From assembly GCF_020400605.1 (NCBI RefSeq), contig NZ_JAINRD010000015.1, positions 140,332 to 204,331 of the forward strand: a DNA stretch of 64,000 nt. The letters are read 5' to 3'. How positions within the stretch are numbered: position 1 is the stretch's first letter; each line of letters opens with the position of its first letter. A program made the translations under genes and the position numbers. Shown here piece by piece: positions 59,660-64,000 of this stretch. The notes under the pieces are model-generated. The model had not been told where the DNA came from. It searched no databases and saw nothing but the letters and a program-made list of their open reading frames with translations. The DNA comes from Streptomyces aculeolatus. GTDB taxonomy: Bacteria; Actinomycetota; Actinomycetes; Streptomycetales; Streptomycetaceae.

Positions 59660-60115
59660 TTACGTCGCCTGTTCACAGGTAGAGCTGCGCATCGCAGTCC
59701 CGGCAGAACGTCTTGCCGCCGCGCTTCCCCGTCCGCAGGTGCGTGCAGCCCTCCGGGGGGCACTGGGGTAACGCGGTGAGGTGCCGTACGTTGTCGGGCT
59801 GGTGGACGGGGAGGGTAAGTGTCGCGTACCGGCGGCGCGGTGGCCGCGGCGGTCGCGGCCGTGGGCCCGTACCCGCACCATGTGGTCGAGCTCCGCGATA
59901 CACGCCCCGCAGGCGTACATCTCACCCCCCGCCCCGGGCGTGACCACCGAGCCGACCCACAACACCGCCACCCCCTCCCGCCGGCAGAACAACCAACACA
60001 CCCCCGGCACCCACGCGTTCCCGTCCCCGACCCGCGCCACGGCCGGCCACGCCTCCCGCCACGGGCGCTCCGCGGCGGGCAGGAACCCGTTGCGGTCGGG
60101 CCGGTCCGGGGTCAT
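59660..60115 (-). CDS. hypothetical protein of XRE/DUF397 locus
   Basis: The product is 151 residues from the ATG at 60115. The first 85 residues look genuine (FLPAAERPWREAWPAVARVG; GVCWLFCRREGVAVLWVGSV; GEMYACGACIAELDHMVR), with Cys pairs CWLFC and CGAC that may bind metal. The last 60 residues are Arg/Ser/Thr-rich and overlap another frame that encodes a better-looking CxxC segment, so the natural stop may have been lost by a frameshift. It overlaps the upstream gene (60112) by four bases. Confidence 0.55.
   Translation of the reverse strand: MTPDRPDRNGFLPAAERPWREAWPAVARVGDGNAWVPGVCWLFCRREGVAVLWVGSVVTPGAGGEMYACGACIAELDHMVRVRAHGRDRRGHRAAGTRHLPSPSTSPTTYGTSPRYPSAPRRAARTCGRGSAAARRSAGTAMRSSTCEQAT
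59673..59903 (-). CDS. small CxxC zinc-ribbon-like protein or shifted tail
   Basis: In the alternate frame the final 45 codons read PVHQPDNVRHLTALPQCPPE, then GCTHLRTGKRGGKTFC and RDCDAQLYL, a credible zinc-binding knuckle (CxxxxC, H, CxxC). No good start precedes it: GTG 59903 lacks a ribosome-binding site. Either it is an independent small gene with an unusual start or it is the real C-terminus of the overlapping gene after one frameshift. Confidence 0.35.
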   Translation of the reverse strand: MYRGARPHGAGTGPRPRPPRPPRRRYATLTLPVHQPDNVRHLTALPQCPPEGCTHLRTGKRGGKTFCRDCDAQLYL

Positions 60116-60342
60116 CCCGCCGCCCGGGGCCGGAGCGCGGCGGCGAGCGCGCGGGCGGTGTCGATGTTGCAGCGCCCCAACGCGATCAGACCGAGGGGCG
60201 CGGCCCCCGTACACGAAACGGGATCGAGCCCCAACGAGGGCAACACCACCCCGGCGGCTTTGAGCGCAGCCCGCAATTCGTCACAGGCCTCCCCGGCCTG
60301 CACCACCCTGTCGGGAACCTGTCCCCTACTCCTGGTCGCCAT
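60112..60342 (-). CDS. small hypothetical protein upstream of XRE gene
   Basis: The product is 76 residues from the ATG at 60342. It opens MATRSRGQVPDRVVQAGEAC, then DELRAALKAAGVVLPSLGLD, then LGLIALGRCNIDTARALAAA. Similar short proteins are, as far as I know, found beside XRE-DUF397 pairs in streptomycetes. It is divergent from the XRE gene across 142 bp and overlaps the following gene by four bases. Function unknown. Confidence 0.7.
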   Translation of the reverse strand: MATRSRGQVPDRVVQAGEACDELRAALKAAGVVLPSLGLDPVSCTGAAPLGLIALGRCNIDTARALAAALRPRAAG

Positions 60343-60483
60343 TTCCGCCTCCGATTGCCTTGTTCTTTGGTGCTGGTAGCGGCTTTTCCGCAGGTACAGC
60401 CTTGCCGGTGGGAGGAGCCAGGCACACAGATCGTGTGTGACCAAATACGCTCTGTGGACAGCGAGGTGAAGGAGGTTTGCTGC

Positions 60484-61329
60484 GTGGAGCTTGAGCCTGA
60501 AGGTGCCGCCCTGCCCGCTTCACCAGCGGGATTGCTCGCTGCCCGCGCTTCGCGGGCACGGGCGAAGACGGGCCTCTCGCTGCGCGCGCTCGCTGAGAAG
60601 CTGGGCTACCCGCACACCTACCTGAGCCGTGTCGAGCGCGGCGATCAGCTCCCGTCCACCGCTCTGGCCGAGGCCCTTGACGACTTCTACGGGACGGACG
60701 GGCTCATCTCCGAGTTGCTGGCCGTCGCCAGGGCCGCCGAGATCCCGACGTGGGGTCGCCGGGTCCTCGAAGAGGAGAAGCGCGCGGCTCGTATCCAGAC
60801 GTTCAACAGCAGCGTCGTGCCCGGACTGCTCCAGATCGAGCCGTACACGTCGGCTCTGTTCGTCGAATCCATGCCGGGCAAGGACGTGCAGAAGGTCGCG
60901 TTGCTGGTGGAGACGCGGGTGCACCGTCAGGCCGTGCTGGACTCGCAGACGCCTCCGCTGTACTGGGCGATCATGGATGAGGCCGCCTTACGCCGTCCCG
61001 TGGGGAGTCCGGCGGTCATGGCGGAGCAGATTCGGCACATCCGCGAGGTGGTCACTCACAACAGCGCCGTTCGGGTGCAGGTGCTCCCCTTCGCGCATGG
61101 AGTCCATCCGCTGTTGGGCGGTAGCCTGAGCTTGCTCACCCGTCATGACGGTGCGACCTTCGCTTACGTCGAGTCGTTCGCGTCCGGTGTGTCCGTGGAT
61201 ACCCCGGCTGAGGTCCTGGAGTTGACGACCCTCCTCGACATCGCCCGGTCGAAGGCCCTCGACAGCGGGGAGAGCGTGGCCCTGCTCAACAGGTACCTGG
61301 AAGGGTATGAGAATGACATCGACTCCTGA
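60484..61329 (+). CDS. XRE family regulator with DUF5753 domain (WhiJ/BldB-locus type)
   Basis: The product is 281 residues from the GTG at 60484, with AAGGAGG eight bases upstream. The XRE helix-turn-helix is RAKTGLSLRALAEKLGYPHT, then YLSRVERGDQLP (about 25-55). The DUF5753 C-terminal domain begins FNSSVVPGLLQIEPYTSALF, with ETRVHRQAVL, PLYWAIMDEAALRRPVGSPA, VRVQVLPFAHGVHPLLGGSL and FAYVESFASG. This pairing with a DUF397 gene is widespread in streptomycetes and several copies affect development; the small partner may antagonise the regulator. TACGCT near 60447 is a possible -10. Confidence 0.95.
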   Translation: MELEPEGAALPASPAGLLAARASRARAKTGLSLRALAEKLGYPHTYLSRVERGDQLPSTALAEALDDFYGTDGLISELLAVARAAEIPTWGRRVLEEEKRAARIQTFNSSVVPGLLQIEPYTSALFVESMPGKDVQKVALLVETRVHRQAVLDSQTPPLYWAIMDEAALRRPVGSPAVMAEQIRHIREVVTHNSAVRVQVLPFAHGVHPLLGGSLSLLTRHDGATFAYVESFASGVSVDTPAEVLELTTLLDIARSKALDSGESVALLNRYLEGYENDIDS

Positions 61330-61531
61330 TGACAAAACTCCGTCTCCGGTCTGGGTGAAGAGCAGTTACAGCAACGGCCAGGGCGGCGAGTGCATCGAGT
61401 GGGCGCCAGGACATGCAGCAGCCACCGGGGAGTTCCTGGTCCGCGACAGCAAGGATCCCCACGGCCCGCACCTCGCCCTTACCCGTGACGGCTTCGCCGC
61501 GCTCGTGGAGTTCGCCAAGCGTCACGGCTGA
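61307..61531 (+). CDS. DUF397 domain protein
   Basis: The 74-residue product starts 23 bases inside the end of the regulator gene. It is the standard DUF397 fold: WVKSSYSNGQGGECIEWAPG, then FLVRDSKDPHGPHLALTRDG, then FAALVEFAKRHG. The motif SSYSNGxGGxCVE and VRDSK are family hallmarks. Believed to act with the upstream XRE regulator. The start may be ATG 61307 or 61313. Confidence 0.95.
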   Translation: MRMTSTPDDKTPSPVWVKSSYSNGQGGECIEWAPGHAAATGEFLVRDSKDPHGPHLALTRDGFAALVEFAKRHG

Positions 61532-61659
61532 ACCGCATATCTCCACAACGTGAGTTGGGCGTGATCACCGCCCCCTAGGCTGGCTGTCGCTCGAACACGA
61601 CCACGCCGGGGCGCCGCCGCACCGTGCCGCCCCGGCGGCAACCTCAGGTGAAGGGCGCC

Positions 61660-62562
61660 ATGAAGATAGGTTTCGCACTCCCGCAGTTCCACCGGCAGGC
61701 CTTCGGTATCGCCCAGACCTCCGCGTTCGCCTCGGCGATCGAGGAGGCCGGCGGTGCCAGCCTCTGGGTGGGGGATCGCAATCTGGCCGCGGTGAACCCC
61801 CTTGTGGGGTACGGCGGGCGGGGGAAGACGATTCCGGAGGAGTTGAACCCCGCCGCCGATCCGTTCGTACTGCTGGGGGTGGCGGCGTCCGCGACGAGCC
61901 GGGTGCTGCTCGGCTCGCACGTACTGATCGCCCCGCTGTATCCGCCCGTGCAGCTCGCCCGGTCGCTGACGACGATCGACCTGATCAGCGAGGGGCGCCT
62001 GCTTCCCGGGTTCGGGATCGGCTGGTCGCCGGAGGAGTACCAGGCCGCCGGGCTGAACTTCAGCCGCCGGGGCGCGCGGATGGACGAGTTGCTGGACGCC
62101 CTCGACGCCATCTGGACCACCGACCCGGCGCAGTACGAGGGCGACCAGCTCTACGTGCCCGAGCACCACGCGCCGCTGAAGCCCGCGCGGCGGCCCCGCC
62201 TGCCGTTCTACCTGGGTGCGCTGTCGGAGCGCGCCATGCGCCGGGTCGCCCGCCGCGCTGACGGCTGGCTGCCGGTGGTCATCGCGCCGAGTTTCGTCGA
62301 CGTGGAGAGCCTCCTCGCCCAGCGCGCGCTGCTGGACGAGCTGGCCCGGGAGGCGGGCCGCGATCCCGGCGCCATCGACACGGTCCTGCGGGTGAACATC
62401 GAGGCGGGCACCAGTACGGAGAAGGTCGCCGACATCGTCAAGGACGTGCACGCACGGACCGGGATCGACCACTTCATGATCGACTCGATGTACGACGTGG
62501 AGACCGTCGAGGGCTCCATGGACCATGCCCGGCGGATCCTCGAACTCGTCGCGAAGGGCTGA
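61660..62562 (+). CDS. LLM-class F420-dependent oxidoreductase
   Basis: The product is 300 residues from the ATG at 61660 (MKIGFALPQFHRQAFG), with GAAGGG upstream. It is a TIM-barrel luciferase-like monooxygenase: EEAGGASLWVGDRNL, FVLLGVAASATSRVLLGSHV, IDLISEGRLLPGFGIGWSPE (conserved GRxxxGxGxGW motif), FYLGALSERAMRRVARRADG and VEGSMDHARRIL. The non-prolyl cis-peptide region fits F420 users. Substrate unknown. Monocistronic. Confidence 0.92.
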   Translation: MKIGFALPQFHRQAFGIAQTSAFASAIEEAGGASLWVGDRNLAAVNPLVGYGGRGKTIPEELNPAADPFVLLGVAASATSRVLLGSHVLIAPLYPPVQLARSLTTIDLISEGRLLPGFGIGWSPEEYQAAGLNFSRRGARMDELLDALDAIWTTDPAQYEGDQLYVPEHHAPLKPARRPRLPFYLGALSERAMRRVARRADGWLPVVIAPSFVDVESLLAQRALLDELAREAGRDPGAIDTVLRVNIEAGTSTEKVADIVKDVHARTGIDHFMIDSMYDVETVEGSMDHARRILELVAKG

Positions 62563-62579
62563 GCCCGCGCCGACGCGCG

Positions 62580-63266
62580 TCAGGCCTCGGCGCACTCCAC
62601 GTGGCCCCAGCCGGTGCCGTTCTTCGCGATGGTCGTACCCGCCGCGTAGGGCGTGCCGCACCGGCAGCGGCCCGCGTACCTGGCCTTGAGCGTCCCGCCG
62701 CCCGTCTTGCCCCCCGGCTTGCCGCCCGCCTTGGCCCCCGTGCGGCGCTTCGGCGCCGCGACCCGTGCCGGGGCGTCCTCCGCCGTCGGGAGCGGGGAGC
62801 CGTGGGCGGTGCCCGCGGGGTTCTGGGTACGGGCCGACTCGGCGGCGGCGGCGTCGGCGGCGGCGTTGTAGGGGTCGCCGTCCACCTGGTGCGCGCGGAC
62901 GTGGACGAGGCGGACGTCGCGGCCCGTGAGGCGGTCGTCGATGCTGCGTACCAGCTCCTGGTTGGCCACCGGCTTGCCCGCCGACGTCTTCCAGCCGCGC
63001 CGCCGCCAGCCCGGCAGCCAGTCGGTGACCGCCTGCATCGCGTACGTGGAGTCCATCCGCACCTCGAGCGGCACGGCGGGGTCCGTCGATTCGAGGAGCC
63101 GCAGCAGGGCGGTCAGCTCGGCGATGTTGTTGGTCGCCCTGCCCAGCGGGCCGGCCTCCCAGCGCGCGACCGCGCCGTCCGGACCGGCCACCACCCACGC
63201 CCACGCGGCCGGTCCCGGGTTCGGACTCGCGGCGCCGTCGCACGCGGCGATGATCACGTCAGCCAT
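62580..63266 (-). CDS. rnhA: RNase H with basic linker and Cys-rich tail
   Basis: The product is 228 residues from the ATG at 63266. The RNase HI domain has catalytic Asp10 (IIAACDGAASPNPG), Glu50 (ATNNIAELTALLRL), Asp72 (EVRMDSTYAMQAV), His126 (VHVRAHQVDGDPYN) and Asp138. A Gly/Lys-rich linker (KAGGKPGGKTGGGTLKARYA) leads to RCRCGTPYAAGTTIAKNG and WGHVECAEA, a putative zinc-binding module (CxC, HxxC). The tail may add nucleic-acid binding. Cytoplasmic; removes RNA from RNA-DNA hybrids. Confidence 0.92.
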   Translation of the reverse strand: MADVIIAACDGAASPNPGPAAWAWVVAGPDGAVARWEAGPLGRATNNIAELTALLRLLESTDPAVPLEVRMDSTYAMQAVTDWLPGWRRRGWKTSAGKPVANQELVRSIDDRLTGRDVRLVHVRAHQVDGDPYNAAADAAAAESARTQNPAGTAHGSPLPTAEDAPARVAAPKRRTGAKAGGKPGGKTGGGTLKARYAGRCRCGTPYAAGTTIAKNGTGWGHVECAEA

Positions 63267-63348
63267 GGGGCCGATTCTTCCATCCCGGCGCCGGGGGCCC
63301 GACGCCCGGCGGCCTCCCCGGGTACCGGGGGTTCCCGTACCCCGCGCG

Positions 63349-63392
63349 AAGGGGTCCTCCGGCACTGGTACCGAGCGCCGGAAGACCCCTTT
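63349..63392 (-). terminator. terminator after the haloperoxidase-like gene
   Basis: AAGGGGTCCTCCGGC pairs with GCCGGAAGACCCCTT (one internal mismatch each) around a 13-base loop. On the leftward strand it lies about 17 bases past the stop of the partial gene. Confidence 0.65.
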
Positions 63393-63409
63393 CTGCTCAG
63401 CTCAGGCCG

Positions 63410-64000
63410 TCAGCCCTTGCCGCTTCCCTCGCCCTTGACGTACCGCGCCACGAACTCGTTGGCCAGGTCGCCGAACTGCTCGCCGAACACCATGGACCGC
63501 TCGACCGTCTTCTTGAAGTGCACGCCGCCGTCCACGCGGCTGTAGGCGCACCTCTTGTTGAAGTCGGTCCAGGTGGGGAAGCTCACCCGGACGTTCTCGA
63601 CGGGGGTGATCCCCGGCTCCACGATGGACTTGCCGACCTCGAAGTCGAACTCCCAGTTCAGCTCGTCGGAGTCGAAGAAGCGCCGCGCCGCCTGCGAGGC
63701 GGCGGAGCCCACGGTCGTGGAGCCCGACGGGTACTCCGGGTGGTCGCCCACCGGCAGGAACCCGGCCCACTGGTCGGCCGGGATGTCGTCGACCGTGCCC
63801 ATGCCGACGCCGCCCCAGGCGGTGATCTTGCGGTGGCCGTAGACGTGCCTGACGGCGGTGATCGGCCGCACGGCCTCGTACTTGCGCTTGTAGTGCCAGG
63901 CGGCTATCAGCGTGTCGAAGGTCGCCAGGATGTGCACGAGCATCCACTGCGCCCAGCCGTGCACGCCCAGCTCGTTGTTCTGGTCGTTCGCCAGGCCAAC
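63410..64000 (-). CDS. vanadium-dependent haloperoxidase-like protein, 5' partial
   Basis: The frame is open to the window edge; about 197 residues of the C-terminal half are visible. Family features are: KYEAVRPITAVRHVYGHRKI (Lys and Arg of the vanadate pocket), PVGDHPEYPSGSTTVGSAAS, and YSRVDGGVHFKKTVERSMVF with the His that binds vanadium. In the PSGH motif of chloroperoxidases the acid-base His is replaced here (PSGST). Classical haloperoxidase activity is therefore doubtful; phosphatase-like or non-halogenating function is possible. No natural-product genes are adjacent. Confidence 0.85.
   Translation of the reverse strand, partial: VGLANDQNNELGVHGWAQWMLVHILATFDTLIAAWHYKRKYEAVRPITAVRHVYGHRKITAWGGVGMGTVDDIPADQWAGFLPVGDHPEYPSGSTTVGSAASQAARRFFDSDELNWEFDFEVGKSIVEPGITPVENVRVSFPTWTDFNKRCAYSRVDGGVHFKKTVERSMVFGEQFGDLANEFVARYVKGEGSGKG

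Noticed and set aside
1..64000. CRISPR array or natural-product cluster
   Set aside because: No regularly spaced repeats were seen, and isolated genes such as the SnoaL-like, haloperoxidase-like and methyltransferase genes are not accompanied by core biosynthetic enzymes.

Overview
The window is about 72% G+C, with third-position-GC codon bias, GTG/TTG starts, SpoIIE-type phosphatases, SARP/BTAD regulators, DUF397/XRE pairs, LLM oxidoreductases and a TerD protein. This fits a streptomycete or close relative (inferred from sequence only). No rRNA, complete tRNA, CRISPR array or replication origin was found.

Bases 1-21,330 are an accretion zone at a tRNA-Gly(CCC) gene. Three copies of the tRNA 3' end (near 1265, 6313 and 21282) each carry the same two upstream boxes at constant distances (46 and 127-128 bp), as expected of tandemly integrated, decayed integrative elements. 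The first interval holds a 30-codon ORF, a PadR/membrane-protein pair, an IS630 remnant, a DUF6615-like putative nuclease and an acidic protein of unknown role. The second holds a geranylgeranyl reductase, an F420H2:NADP oxidoreductase-like gene with a divergent HxlR regulator, an ABC exporter with a two-component system, decayed integrase, PhzF and Rhs fragments, a putative orphan immunity gene, a rearranged IS5-type remnant beside a methyltransferase, and two near-identical SpoIIE phosphatases head to head.

Bases 21.4-40.7 kb carry signalling and conflict-type genes: DUF1206, a large PAS-GAF-PP2C-HATPase phosphatase, a membrane pair, a Sel1 protein with a TPR-CHAT (caspase-like) gene that appears frameshifted, a Beta-family protein, TerD, a SARP fused to a CGNR-type zinc finger, a Phd/YefM-RelE toxin-antitoxin pair, and a trypco1-trypsin-BTAD module.

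Bases 40.7-55.7 kb are catabolic. A nine-gene leftward operon (secreted EEP-family phosphodiesterase, two uncharacterised proteins, Tat lipoprotein solute-binding protein, LacI regulator, two permeases, two ATPases) is followed by a divergent PLP-dehydratase / peptide-deformylase / GntR locus whose 30-bp palindrome covers both start codons. A GH43-like protein, sulfatase and Tat amidase operon comes next.

Bases 55.7-64 kb are ordinary accessory genes: alpha/beta hydrolase, lipoprotein, Ser/Thr kinase, SUMF1-like protein, XRE-DUF397 locus, LLM oxidoreductase, RNase H with a Cys-rich tail, and a vanadium-haloperoxidase-like gene cut by the window edge.
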